Shown one piece after another: positions 26,069 to 34,631 of a DNA stretch of 64,000 bases. Made by a program: the position numbers and the translations under genes. How positions within the stretch are numbered: the stretch's first letter is position 1; every line of letters starts with the position of its first letter. This DNA is from Pseudonocardia sp. C8 (lineage in GTDB: Bacteria; Actinomycetota; Actinomycetes; Mycobacteriales; Pseudonocardiaceae), in NCBI RefSeq assembly GCF_014267175.1, contig NZ_JACMTR010000002.1, forward strand, positions 1,500,001 to 1,564,000. Direction: 5' to 3'. The notes beneath the pieces are model-generated. The model had not been told where the DNA came from. It saw only the letters and a program-made list of their open reading frames with translations, and searched no databases.

Positions 26069-27637
26069 ATGAGTGATGATTCGATACGGAGTAGTTGTCC
26101 CGACGAGTTGACCCACGATTCCCGGACTGTCGTCAGGCGTGATCCTACCCGTCTACTTCTGTGCTTTCATGATCCGCGACAGCCGGACGAGCTCGGGCGG
26201 CGCCTGCAGGAGCTCGACCTTGAGCTTGAGCCGAGCGGTGTCGCGCGAGGTGGCGAGCCGCCCACTGAGGTGGTCAACCACACGGATCGGCGATTCTGGG
26301 TGCGCTCCGCGGTCGCCGCCGAGATCGACGACGAGTGGCTCGATCAGGTCGAGCGGGTGTTCGGCCGGCAGCTCGCCTGGATCGGCGGGGTGTACTGCGA
26401 CCCGCAGGTAGCGGGGCGGGGTGGCCTGCACTGCCCGCTCCCCAACGCGTTGCTCGTCGCTGATGGTGCCGATGTTGGCGATCGTCTGCGGGAAGACACC
26501 GGCGTTTCTCGCTACATGGCCGGATATCGCTACTGGACCGTCGTGGAACCGCGCGCCGTTTCCGCCTACCAGGTGCGCGCCAGCCTGTTGGAACGCGGCC
26601 GGCACGGTGTCGAGGACGTACTGTTCGATATCATGCCGCTTCTGGCGCCGTACTCGTTCGAACCGGCCGACACATTCTACCCTCCGGGGCCGCAGCCCGG
26701 CGTGCCGAGCTATCGTGGGCAATGGAACCTGTCCCGGATCCGTGCCTACGGTCCCGGGCGCACGGCGTTTGATTACGTGCCGACTGGAGCTTCCGTCACT
26801 ATCGCCGTGCTTGACTCGGGGTGCGATTTGACCCATCCAGATCTGTTGTTCGCTCCCGGGGCCGGCGGGCCGAGCCAGAACGGCGACCATGGACTTGCCC
26901 CCACCTTCGCCGCCGGTCACGGCACGATGTCGGCCGGGGTCGCCGCGGCGACCACGCACAATCTCAAGGGAATCTGCGGGGTCGCCGGGTACTGGGCGAA
27001 CGTGATGCCGTTGGCGTTCACCAACGTCACGGTCGCCGAGTTCAGTGCGTTGGTCGGGTTCGCCGTGAGCAACGGCGCGGACGTGCTCAATATGAGCTTC
27101 AACGTGCCCCGATGGGCGGGCCACCCGGTTACTGATCTGGCACTGACCAACGCATACAACAACAATGTGGTCGTCTGCGGATCAGCAGGAAATGACAATG
27201 GTGCGGTGACCTACCCTGCCACCCATGCCCGGGTCATCGCGGTAGGCGCGACCGATGTGAGCGACGCACGCTACTTTCGGTCTAATTTCGGGGCAGCATT
27301 ATCCGTATGCGCGCCCGGCGTGGATATTCCCACGACAATGGTGCAAGGGAGCGGCAACCTCGTCGACCTCGGTCGCAGTGACTGGCTGTCCGACTTCACC
27401 GGAACCTCGGCCGCGGTTCCGCACGTCGCCGCGCTCGCAGCGATGCTGCGTTGCGCGGACCCCACCCTGACGGTGGACGAGGTGCGCAACATCATCGAAG
27501 CCACCGCTGATCGGGTACCACCGACGCCCTACTCCGGCGCGAGCTCGAACGGACCACGATCCCAGTTTCTGGGGCACGGCCGGATCAACGCCCTTGACGC
27601 GTTGCTGGCGACCCGGCCGGCGCGGCTACGCCGGTAG
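26069..27637 (+). CDS. S8 (subtilisin) family serine protease
   Basis: 522 residues. The catalytic triad is visible: Asp in 'ASVTIAVLDSGCDLTHPDL' (about residue 251), His in 'AAGHGTMSAGVAAAT' (about 289) and Ser in 'FTGTSAAVPHVAALAAMLR' (about 452). The oxyanion Asn region is 'VVVCGSAGNDNGAV'. The first ~210 residues are not protease; they contain an 'RRFWVRSAVAAEIDDEWLDQ' block, may be a pro-region or a partner-binding domain, and show no signal peptide. ATG 26069 is taken; GTG 26063 is possible. It is the first gene of a three-gene operon, less GC-rich than its surroundings, which suggests acquisition. Confidence 0.92.
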   Translation: MSDDSIRSSCPDELTHDSRTVVRRDPTRLLLCFHDPRQPDELGRRLQELDLELEPSGVARGGEPPTEVVNHTDRRFWVRSAVAAEIDDEWLDQVERVFGRQLAWIGGVYCDPQVAGRGGLHCPLPNALLVADGADVGDRLREDTGVSRYMAGYRYWTVVEPRAVSAYQVRASLLERGRHGVEDVLFDIMPLLAPYSFEPADTFYPPGPQPGVPSYRGQWNLSRIRAYGPGRTAFDYVPTGASVTIAVLDSGCDLTHPDLLFAPGAGGPSQNGDHGLAPTFAAGHGTMSAGVAAATTHNLKGICGVAGYWANVMPLAFTNVTVAEFSALVGFAVSNGADVLNMSFNVPRWAGHPVTDLALTNAYNNNVVVCGSAGNDNGAVTYPATHARVIAVGATDVSDARYFRSNFGAALSVCAPGVDIPTTMVQGSGNLVDLGRSDWLSDFTGTSAAVPHVAALAAMLRCADPTLTVDEVRNIIEATADRVPPTPYSGASSNGPRSQFLGHGRINALDALLATRPARLRR

Positions 27638-27661
27638 ACCCGAGCGGGAGGACTGCCCACC

Positions 27662-28072
27662 ATGCCGATGACCAGGCTGCACCGCGAATGGATCGATCGC
27701 GCGGTGGCCGGGCACGAGGCAGCGCTGCGTGCTCCGACCAGGCCGCTGAGTCCGATGCAGACGATGGTCCACACCATCCTGCTGGAACTCGGACGGAACA
27801 AGGAATTGTTGGCACTCGTCGACGAGTTCGTCGACTCGGCCGAACTCGTCGACGAGATACGCACCGACGGCGAGTCGGTACTCGCTGCGCGCGGCATCAG
27901 CCTGCCCGACGGCGTGTCGATGTGCGTCGTGGAGCCTGCCGGGACGCCGATTCCGGTCCTGCGATTCCGGTTTTCGGTGCGGAGCTCTGTCGTCATCGTG
28001 GACTACCATCCTGTAATGGGGGTTTCTACCCGACTGGGGATCCCGGGGAGCGCACATGGCCTACATCATTGA
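27662..28072 (+). CDS. Small protein with a leader-peptide-like C-terminal motif
   Basis: 136 residues. The N-terminal half is helical ('LHREWIDRAVAGHEAALRAP', 'LELGRNKELLALVDEFVDSA'). It is followed by 'ESVLAARGISLPDGVSMCVV'. That segment resembles the nitrile-hydratase-like leader motif of some RiPP precursors (LAxxGxxLPxGVxVxVVE), but the tail 'VLRFRFSVRSSVVIVDYHP' is strand-like, not an obvious core peptide. GGGAGGA upstream supports ATG 27662. It starts 24 bases after the protease and overlaps the hemopexin gene by 17 bp. Confidence 0.7.
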   Translation: MPMTRLHREWIDRAVAGHEAALRAPTRPLSPMQTMVHTILLELGRNKELLALVDEFVDSAELVDEIRTDGESVLAARGISLPDGVSMCVVEPAGTPIPVLRFRFSVRSSVVIVDYHPVMGVSTRLGIPGSAHGLHH

Positions 28073-28682
28073 TACGGCACTGGACGGGAAAGGAAAGTAC
28101 AGCGGGAGCGCCTACTTCTTCCGAGACAGTCGTTACGTCCGTTATGGCTGGAAAGAAGGGCGCGCCATCGCCGGGCCTACCGGATTGACCGCATGGAACC
28201 TCCGGGCCCCGTTCTCGAGTGGCGTGGACGCCGCCATCAACGGGCGCGCAGAGTACGAGGGGTACGGCTATTTCTTCCGAGGGGATCAATACGTCAGCTA
28301 CAACTGGTCCACCGGCGCGACGACCCAGGCGGCGTCGCTGAAACTCTGGAACCTCCCGGCCGGCTTTGTTTCCGGAATAGACGCCGCCCTGAATGGTTTC
28401 GGCCCTTTCGCAGAGTGGGCATACTTCTTCAGGGATGACCAGTACGTGCGCTACCGGTGGGCCACAGAGGCCGCAGCAGGACCGTTCCCGTTATCGGAAT
28501 GGAATCTCATGGGGTTATTTCGAAATGGCGTGCATGCCGCCGTGAACGGAGAGGCCTCGTTTATCGGAAAGGCGTACTTGTTCAGGGGTCCGCGTTACGT
28601 CAGTTATGACTGGGCATCGGGCCAAGTAGATCGCGAGTCACACATCGACCTGTGGAACCTACGGGGCAGTGTGGGTGCATGA
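28056..28682 (+). CDS. Hemopexin-repeat (four-bladed propeller) protein
   Basis: 208 residues with four hemopexin-like repeats of about 50 residues. Each has the form (I/V)DAA(L/I)NG...YFFRG(D)xYVxY(D)W, for example 'INGRAEYEGYGYFFRGDQYV' and 'YFFRDDQYVRYRWATEAAAG'. These repeats build a single four-bladed beta-propeller used for binding ligands or partners. There is no signal peptide. CGGGGAG (28044-28050) supports ATG 28056. Its pairing with a subtilase recalls metazoan protease-hemopexin fusions, here as separate proteins. Confidence 0.9.
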   Translation: MAYIIDTALDGKGKYSGSAYFFRDSRYVRYGWKEGRAIAGPTGLTAWNLRAPFSSGVDAAINGRAEYEGYGYFFRGDQYVSYNWSTGATTQAASLKLWNLPAGFVSGIDAALNGFGPFAEWAYFFRDDQYVRYRWATEAAAGPFPLSEWNLMGLFRNGVHAAVNGEASFIGKAYLFRGPRYVSYDWASGQVDRESHIDLWNLRGSVGA

Positions 28683-29363
28683 CAGCGCCTCGCAGGGCGG
28701 CGCGCAGACGGATGCCCCCGTGCCGTGGCGCGTGAGCGGTCACGATCAGCGCCCACCCCTTTGGCATTGGGACTGTGACCCCGGAGTCCGGCGGCGAACG
28801 TCGGCGAACGTCGTTGTGTGGATCGTCGGTCATCATCGCCCTGACCCCGTCGCCGTGCCCGGCGTCGACCTGGCGCGGGACCACCCAACCCCTCCGGCGA
28901 TTAGCAAGCCCAGCGCCGCGCGGTATGCCTGCCCGTCCTCGCCACTGGGAACTGCTCGGCGCCACCGGTGCCCCGAGCACCCCTCGGAAAGCGCAGCCTC
29001 GATATGGACGGTCGTCTCGACCTCGCCGCGGCCCGACAGTCGTCTCGTAAGGAGATCGTCTCGTAAGGAGATCGGTCAGCGGGAATGCCGTCGCGTCGTG
29101 GCCGGTCGCGGGCCGGCGGACGACACAGCCCAGACCATCCGCAACGAGTCCGGCACCGGCGCGGTGGCCCGTGTCGTGCACGCGCCGGGACGGCCGGGTG
29201 CGCGGTGTCATCCTTGGTCAGGCGATGTTCCGGTCGCGGGCGGTCAGCCGCGGGCCCGGTCATGGGGCCCTGGCTCGGGTTTCGGCCGGAGGGTCGTTCG
29301 TACGCCGGGTCAGGAAGCGTCGGTTCCCGGGCCCGGCGGTGCTCCGATGGGCGCGCTGCGTCT
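28683..29363. other. Gene-poor stretch
   Basis: No gene with consistent coding signal is seen. Short frames near 28860-28950 on the minus strand look protein-like but match nothing recognised. Confidence 0.4.
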
Positions 29364-29596
29364 GATGGGGACGAATCGGGGAGTTCCGGCTGCTGTGGGC
29401 GGCGCGGACCGTGTCCTATCTCGGCGACCCCCTGAGCCTCGTGGTGCTCATGCTCTACGTGGCCGAGACCACCGGGCAAGCGCTCGCGGTGGCCGTGCTC
29501 CTGCTCGTCGGCGACGTGGTGCCGGCCCTGTTCGGGCCGCTCACCGGCGCCGTCACCGACCGGTTCGATCTGGCCAGGGCCTCTGGTGAGCCCTGA
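29364..29596 (+). pseudogene. MFS transporter N-terminal fragment
   Basis: From ATG 29364 the frame soon shifts, then 'EFRLLWAARTVSYLGDPLS' and 'LYVAETTGQALAVAVLLLVG', 'PALFGPLTGAVTDRF' are read. This is the first two transmembrane helices and the loop-2 motif of an MFS efflux transporter of the EntS type. The reading frame ends after about 70 residues; helices 3-12 are absent. Confidence 0.65.
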
Positions 29597-29634
29597 GCGC
29601 GGCGATCTTGGCTGCTCATGGTGCTGCGCTCGAC

Positions 29635-29962
29635 TCATGACCGGGACGGTGGTGAGACGTAGGCGAGGGCCTCGCGGAGGGCGCGCTCCCACTGCTCGCG
29701 GTTGCGGCCCTCGATGACGACCCACTCGCGGAAAGTTCGCCCATTGGGGCGGAACGGTTTGCCGGCGCCGCTTTTCCACAATCTCGTCGACACGGTGGGC
29801 CGGAAGCTTGACAATGAGGTGGCCGGTGCGGCTCTCGCGCGATGCGAAAAACGCTCCCTCCGCACGAAGGCAGGGGTAACCCATCATCGTCCCGCGACGG
29901 ACGGCGGGTTCGGCCAAGAGGGACTCTGTGGCGTCAAGATAGAAATCGGAGGGGTCTGACAT
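29635..29962 (-). pseudogene. YjbR/MmcQ-like protein with one frameshift
   Basis: From ATG 29962 the frame reads 'DPSDFYLDATESLLAEPAVR', 'GTMMGYPCLRAEGAFFASRE' and 'GHLIVKLPAHRVDEIVEK'. After one extra base near 29778 it continues in another frame as 'GKPFRPNGRTFREWVVIEGR' to the stop at 29635. Joined, this is a complete TfoX/YjbR-type protein of about 108 residues. The single shift could be a sequence error. Function of the family is unclear. Confidence 0.6.
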
Positions 29963-29972
29963 CGGACAGTCC

Positions 29973-30595
29973 TCATTGTGGTCCAGAGTGGTTGGCGTGC
30001 GGTGCGGTCCGGTCTTCCCATGCCGGGCTCGGTTCGTCCATGGTCGTGCCTGCTGGTGCTGCTTCCACGGGACCGAGCTCAGCGGGGGGCCGGCGGGCGG
30101 CTCCGGTTTCGGCGTAGGACTTGAAGGACTCGAGGGCGCGGAGGCGGTTACGACGCTGCTGTCTCAGGATCATGAGCCGGTTCATCAACCGGGCGACCGC
30201 GTTGCGTGGCTCGTGGAAGAACGACCAGGTGAGCCGTGTCCGGCCGTTGTCGAGCGGCTCCAGGCGCATCAGGCTGCCGGTGTGGGCGAGCAGCTTGCCG
30301 AGACCGAAGGTGTCGGCTTCGATCACGAACGCCATCACCCGTGCAGTCTCGTCGTGGATGATGCGCCGCTCGGTGAACGTGCCCTGCTTGCGGCCGAGTT
30401 TCGCCTCGACGGTTCGTCGGCTTCCTACGCCCTCGGGCTGGTCGTGGACCTGCACCGAGATCACCGGCGGGCCCAGTTCACCAGTTGCATGCTGTCGGCG
30501 ATGAGCGGCCACAACTCCGCGGTCGCCTTGTCGGTGATGATCGAGTCGGTTCCCTGGATAGGTGCCGGCAGTCCCGGCGTCGAGCTTGGGTTCAT
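29973..30595 (-). pseudogene. SRPBCC-family protein with one frameshift
   Basis: From ATG 30595 the frame reads 'GTDSIITDKATAELWPLIAD' and 'SMQLVNW'. A missing base near 30471 then moves it to the frame containing 'GPPVISVQVHDQPEGVGSRR', 'ERRIIHDETARVMAFVIEAD' and 'MRLEPLDNGRTRLTWSFFHE'. This is the polyketide-cyclase/START-like fold. ATG 30595 overlaps the stop of the ECF42 sigma gene by 4 bp (ATGA), so it is the third gene of the YCII-ECF42 operon. Confidence 0.65.
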
Positions 30596-31833
30596 GGGTG
30601 CTCCTTCGGGTTCTGCTGGTCGGGCGCGGTGAGCTCGGCCTGTCGTCGAGACAGGAACCGTGCTTCGCAGGCCGTCGGTGCCAGTTGGGCGGCGCGGCGG
30701 TATCCCGCGGCCGCCTCGGCTATGCGGCCGAGCCGTTCCAGCATCGCGGCGCGGGAGGCGTGCAGGAGGTGGTAAGTGTCGAGCTCCGCGGCCACCCCGT
30801 CGAGCAGTTCCAGGGCGGCGGCGGGACCCGCGGTCTCGGCGACGGCGATGGCCCGGTTCAACTTCACGACGGGCGTCGGCATGAGTGCGACCAGGCGGTC
30901 GTAGAAGCGGACGATGGCCGGCCAGTCGGTGTCCTCGAACCGAGGCGCCGCGCAGTGCAGCCCGTGGATCGCAGCTTGGAGCTGGAACGGGCCCAGGTGC
31001 CCGCGGCGCAGGCAGGCGAGCACCAGCTCGTGCCCTTCGGTGATCAGAGCCCGGTCCCACCGTGACCGGTCTTGGTCGCGCAGCAGCACGATGTCACCGT
31101 CGAGCCGCCGCGCCGGGATGCGGGACTCGCACAGCAGCAGGAGCGCGAGCAGCCCGCAGGCCTCCGCTTCGTCCGGCATCAGCGCCACCAGGGCACGGGT
31201 CAGCCGGATCGCCTCGCGGCGAAGCTCACCGCTGTCCTGCGGGTCGTCCGCGCCCGCGTTGTAGATCAAATACAGCACCGCGAGCACGACACGCAGGCGG
31301 GCCGGCAGCTCGGCATCGGTCGGGACTCGATACGGGATGCCCGCGGCCTTGATCTTGTACCTGGCGCGGACCAGGCGCTTGGTCATGGTCGCCTCGCTGA
31401 TCAGGAACCCGCGGGCGACCTGCGCGGGTGTCAACCCGGCAATCAAGCGCAGCGTCAGGGCGACCTGATGCTCCACCCGCAGTGCCGGGTGACAGCAGGT
31501 GAAGATGAGCCGGAGCTGATCATCGCGCATGGTCAAGGGATCCTCTCCCGTCCCGGGCGGGGACGAGCCGGCCAGCTGATCGGTCGCGACCTGCGCGAGC
31601 AGGTCGCGACCGCGCTGGTGTCGGCGCACGATGTCGATGGCCCGGTTCCGCGCCGCCGTGATGATCCATCCGGCCGGATTGGACGGGATGCCCTGCCGCG
31701 GCCAGAGGTCCACGGCGGTGACGAATGCATCCTGCACGGCGTCCTCGGCCAGCGAGATATCACCGAAGATCCGGACCAGGGTGGCCACCGCCTGGCCGTG
31801 GGCCTCCCGGAACGCCCGCTCCACCTCGTCCAT
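30592..31833 (-). CDS. ECF42-type sigma factor with C-terminal TPR-like extension
   Basis: 413 residues. Sigma region 2 covers about residues 8-75 ('LVRIFGDISLAEDAVQDAFV', 'NPAGWIITAARNRAIDIVRR') and region 4 about residues 110-170 ('HQVALTLRLIAGLTPAQVAR', 'ISEATMTKRLVRARYKIKAA'). A long C-terminal domain of ~220 residues follows, including 'YLIYNAGADDPQDSGELRRE' and 'GPFQLQAAIHGLHCAAP', diagnostic of ECF42 factors, which lack a classic anti-sigma factor. The partner is the YCII/DGPF gene 21 bases upstream, as usual. Function in this host is unknown. Confidence 0.93.
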   Translation of the reverse strand: MDEVERAFREAHGQAVATLVRIFGDISLAEDAVQDAFVTAVDLWPRQGIPSNPAGWIITAARNRAIDIVRRHQRGRDLLAQVATDQLAGSSPPGTGEDPLTMRDDQLRLIFTCCHPALRVEHQVALTLRLIAGLTPAQVARGFLISEATMTKRLVRARYKIKAAGIPYRVPTDAELPARLRVVLAVLYLIYNAGADDPQDSGELRREAIRLTRALVALMPDEAEACGLLALLLLCESRIPARRLDGDIVLLRDQDRSRWDRALITEGHELVLACLRRGHLGPFQLQAAIHGLHCAAPRFEDTDWPAIVRFYDRLVALMPTPVVKLNRAIAVAETAGPAAALELLDGVAAELDTYHLLHASRAAMLERLGRIAEAAAGYRRAAQLAPTACEARFLSRRQAELTAPDQQNPKEHP

Positions 31834-31854
31834 CCGGCCATCCTTTGGTCGGCG

Positions 31855-32232
31855 TCAGTGATCCCGGATCCGGCCGGTGGCGCGGAACGGCCGGACCTCG
31901 ATCGCGTGATTGGTCGCCTCCACGACCCGTTCCGCCCAGTTCAGCGCCTCGTCCAGGTTGACGGCGTTGATGATGTAGAACCCGCCGATGTGCTCTTTGG
32001 CCTCCGTGAACGGCCCGTCCGTTGTGATCTTGTCGAGGCCGGTACCGCCACGGACCACGGTCGCGGCGTCCGGACCGTGCAGGGCCCCACCGAAGACGAA
32101 TGCTCCGGCGTTGTCCAGCTCGTCTTCCAGGGCGACGACCCTGGCCATGAACGACTGCATCTCCTCCGGAGTCGCCGGAGCCCCCTCAACCGTGCCCCCG
32201 GACTCGTAGACCGCCAGCAGATACTGATTCAT
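31855..32232 (-). CDS. YCII/DGPF-domain protein, partner of the ECF42 sigma factor
   Basis: 125 residues from ATG 32232 with GAGGAG 5 bases upstream. The family signature is 'TTDGPFTEAKEHIGGFYIIN', preceded by 'MNQYLLAVYESGG' and followed by 'LDEALNWAERVVEATNHAIE'. DGPF proteins are genetically linked to ECF42 factors and may take part in their regulation; the biochemical role is unknown. First gene of the YCII-ECF42-SRPBCC operon. Confidence 0.92.
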   Translation of the reverse strand: MNQYLLAVYESGGTVEGAPATPEEMQSFMARVVALEDELDNAGAFVFGGALHGPDAATVVRGGTGLDKITTDGPFTEAKEHIGGFYIINAVNLDEALNWAERVVEATNHAIEVRPFRATGRIRDH

Positions 32233-32720
32233 CCGTACTCCTCGGCTCATGGACAGCGGGACCATCCCCGCTGTGACCTACTGACGAACGCGCGACGCCG
32301 ATCAGGACACTCGCGGCGTAAGAATCGTGTCGAGATGTCCCGCCACTCGCGCGGGCTCGGCTCGGTTGGGTCGCACCGGCGACCATGCCGGATGCCGGCC
32401 ACGGTCAGTCGCGGTGGTAGAGGTAGGTGGCCAGGGGAGCGAACACGGCGGTCAGCCCGGCGGCGGCGCTGAGCGAGACGGTCAGTTCGAGGCCCGGGAC
32501 CATTCCGCCCATCAGCGTGCGAGCGGCCGTGGCCGGGGATGCTGTGAGTCCCTGCCCGATCGCCGGGGCCGCCGCGGTGGACAGGCTCGATCCGAGCGGG
32601 CTGCCGCTGACCGTCGCTCGGGCGGAACTCGGTCCGTGGCTCGCCGACCTGGGTAGCCGGCCGAGCTGCTCGCCGTGGTGCGGCGACGTGCTGCCCGCGT
32701 TCGGGCATCCTCGGGCGAGG
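32233..32720 (-). pseudogene. Possible C-terminal relic of a membrane transporter
   Basis: Most of this stretch has no gene. On the minus strand a frame ending at 32405 reads 'MVPGLELTVSLSAAAGLTAV' and 'FAPLATYLYHRD', which resembles the last membrane helix and tail of an ABC-2 type permease. The rest of the protein is not present. Confidence 0.3.
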
Positions 32721-33119
32721 TCAGCCGCTGAACTGCGGCGCAGTATCCTGCGTCGGCGCGTGGGACTGGTTCGCGGACTGATACGCGGCCACGACCTCGC
32801 CGGGGATACGGCCGCGCTCGGAGACTGTGAAGCCATTCTGGCGGGCCCACGCCCGCACGGCCTGATTGCGTTCCCGCGTGGCCGTACTGCTGGCGGTGCC
32901 GCCGCTGCTCCGGGGACCATGGCGCCCCCGGTGACCCGGGCGGGAGGAGATATCGCGGGCGGCCGCGACGAACGGGGCTAGCGATTCGCGAAGCGCGGTC
33001 GCGTTCGCAGCCGACAGCTCGATCTCGAAATGCGTACCGTCGACGGCGAACGGGACGGTTTCGACGGCCTCATCTCCGGTGAGGTCGTCGACGAGTCGGA
33101 CGGTCTGAATCTTCGCCAC
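32721..33119 (-). CDS. lsr2: Lsr2 nucleoid-associated protein
   Basis: 132 residues from GTG 33119, with GGAAGAG upstream. N-terminal dimerisation domain: 'VRLVDDLTGDEAVETVPFAV', 'DGTHFEIELSAANATALRES', 'LAPFVAAARDI'. A Gly/Ser-rich linker leads to the DNA-binding domain 'AVRAWARQNGFTVSERGRIP' and 'EVVAAYQSAN', with the RGR minor-groove hook. Lsr2 is the actinobacterial H-NS analogue that silences AT-rich foreign DNA. A plasmid-type extra copy would help silence acquired genes such as the lower-GC operons in this window. Confidence 0.95.
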   Translation of the reverse strand: MAKIQTVRLVDDLTGDEAVETVPFAVDGTHFEIELSAANATALRESLAPFVAAARDISSRPGHRGRHGPRSSGGTASSTATRERNQAVRAWARQNGFTVSERGRIPGEVVAAYQSANQSHAPTQDTAPQFSG

Positions 33120-33377
33120 TGTCTCTTCCGTTTGCTGCGGGGGAGGGCCTGAGGATATCAAGATTGTCGGGCCGCAGCGCTCGTTGCACACGATGTGATG
33201 GCCGCTGGGGCGGCCGCCGACTGTGCACATGATCGCTCGAACGCCGGGGCTCGCCATTCCGGTGGGCTTGGCCGCCTGCGCGGCCTGCGCCGGGGCGGCG
33301 CGTCTCTGAACACGACGACGCGCCGACGAACACGGGCGACCTCGCGGACGGGCCTGCCTCTTGGTGATCCAGGCTCG

Positions 33378-33719
33378 TCAGCCTCGCGGCCGGTGAGGTC
33401 GTCGAGGCGACCGATGATCTGGATCCGTGCCGTGATCGCGCACCCGTGGTGCGGGGACGGGCACCGAGACGGCCGAATCCGGCGCGGCGTTGCGATCGCC
33501 GTCCCGATTCACGCCGGTAGCGGTGAAGGTGCCGGTGATGGCGCGCGCGACCGGACTTCCGGCGTGGTGGGCGAGAAAGGCTGCGAGGGCCCGTAGGGCG
33601 TCGATGGCCTGCTGTTCGCGGTCGATCCACTCGGTGGTCTCGGCCGACTGCGCGGCGTGGGCGGCGGTCCGCAGCCGCCGGGATAGGGCGAATCCGGCGG
33701 TGATGACGGGATCGGGCAT
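33378..33719 (-). CDS. Hypothetical protein upstream of lsr2
   Basis: 113 residues from ATG 33719, with GAGGAAG 6 bases upstream. The first ~60 residues are helical ('ITAGFALSRRLRTAAHAAQS', 'EQQAIDALRALAAFLAHHAG'). The remainder is Pro/Arg/Asp-rich and probably disordered. No known family. It is on the same strand as lsr2, 258 bases upstream. Confidence 0.5.
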   Translation of the reverse strand: MPDPVITAGFALSRRLRTAAHAAQSAETTEWIDREQQAIDALRALAAFLAHHAGSPVARAITGTFTATGVNRDGDRNAAPDSAVSVPVPAPRVRDHGTDPDHRSPRRPHRPRG

Positions 33720-33835
33720 CGGTGCTTCCTCATTCCCGGTCGAAATGGATGCCGGGAGTGTGCCGCAGCACCACGACAGATCCGGGGCCGCCGTGTGTCA
33801 GGACGGCGGTGTGCTCGCAATCGATCACAGCTGGA

Positions 33836-34076
33836 TGAGAACGAAATCGTCGAGCTGGCTCAGCGGTCCGGTTCGGGAGGCTGGTCTGGTACCTGAGGGT
33901 GCTCGCTGCCGGCTCGACGAGGGTCGGGGACGTCGAGTTCGGGTGCGGCCGATGGTGTGCTGACCAGGCGGTCTAACAGGGCTTGCAACGGTGCGGTGTC
34001 GCCGCGGTGTGCCGCTTGACAGGCGGCGATGTTGGCCTCGGGGTCGATGGTCTCCCACCGGATGCCCTGAGCGAGC
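33836..34076 (-). pseudogene. 3' end of an unidentified gene, cut by an IS-end-like repeat
   Basis: A minus-strand frame without a start codon reads 'LAQGIRWETIDPEANIAACQ', 'AAHRGDTAPLQALLDRLVST' and ends in a Pro/Glu-rich tail near 33864. It begins exactly at the repeat 34077-34133, suggesting that insertion or deletion removed its 5' part. Confidence 0.35.
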
Positions 34077-34133
34077 TGTCCTCTCTCACTGAAGTTGGCA
34101 CCTGCGCAGTGCTCTGAGCTGCACGGAGTCAGG
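34077..34133 (+). repeat. 57-bp dispersed repeat DR-C, copy 1
   Basis: About 82% identical, in the same orientation, to 46422-46478 (TGTCCTnTCTCAnTGAAGnT as the left part). Both copies border truncated genes. It may be the end of an unrecognised insertion sequence. Confidence 0.6.
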
Positions 34134-34191
34134 TTCAGTGAGACGAGCCGTCGACGGGTTGTCTTATGAAGCTGGTCCCGCTGGAAAGGGC

Positions 34192-34222
34192 TTGACCCGG
34201 TACTCGGGTACTGGGTTCATTC
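34192..34222 (+). promoter_or_regulatory. MerR-type promoter/operator
   Basis: TTGACC (34192-34197) and TCATTC (34217-34222) are separated by 19 bases, the long spacer typical of MerR-controlled promoters. The spacer holds the dyad CGGTAC-TCGG-GTACTG (34198-34213), like the mercury operator core GTAC-N4-GTAC. Transcription would start at or next to the GTG of merR at 34230, giving a leaderless message. Confidence 0.7.
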
Positions 34223-34229
34223 TGGGCGT

Positions 34230-34631
34230 GTGCGCACGAGTGAGGTGGCTGCCCAAGCGCGGGTGAACCCGCAGACGCTCCGGTATTACGAGCGCCGTGG
34301 GTTGCTCCCGGAGCCGGAGCGGTCGGCGTCGGGCTACCGGGCCTACCGTCCGCAGGCGGTGCGTCTGGTGCGGTTCATCAAGCGGGCACAGGACCTCGGC
34401 TTCACCCTCGACGACGCCGAAGCCCTGTTGCATCTCGGCGATGGCGGCCCGGATAGTTGCGTGGCCGCACGGGAACTTGCAACGGCGAAGATCGCGGACC
34501 TGGATAGGCGAATCGCGGACCTGCAGGCGATCCGGACGGCGCTGGGCCACTTGGTGGAGACCTGTGAGCAACCGCGTGACCGGCGGGAGTGCCCGATCCT
34601 GCTCGAGATCACCAGCGACGACGAGGACTGA
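34230..34631 (+). CDS. merR: MerR-family mercury-type regulator
   Basis: 133 residues. N-terminal winged helix: 'MRTSEVAAQARVNPQTLRYY' then 'ERRGLLPEPERSASGYRAY'. A dimerisation helix follows. The three cysteines that bind Hg(II) in MerR are present in the expected places: 'GPDSCVAARELA', 'HLVETCEQPRD' and 'RRECPILLEI'. GTG 34230 lies 7 bases after the -10 element, so the mRNA is probably leaderless. The stop overlaps the merB ATG by one base (TGATG). It presumably represses and activates its own operon in response to mercury. Confidence 0.88.
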   Translation: MRTSEVAAQARVNPQTLRYYERRGLLPEPERSASGYRAYRPQAVRLVRFIKRAQDLGFTLDDAEALLHLGDGGPDSCVAARELATAKIADLDRRIADLQAIRTALGHLVETCEQPRDRRECPILLEITSDDED

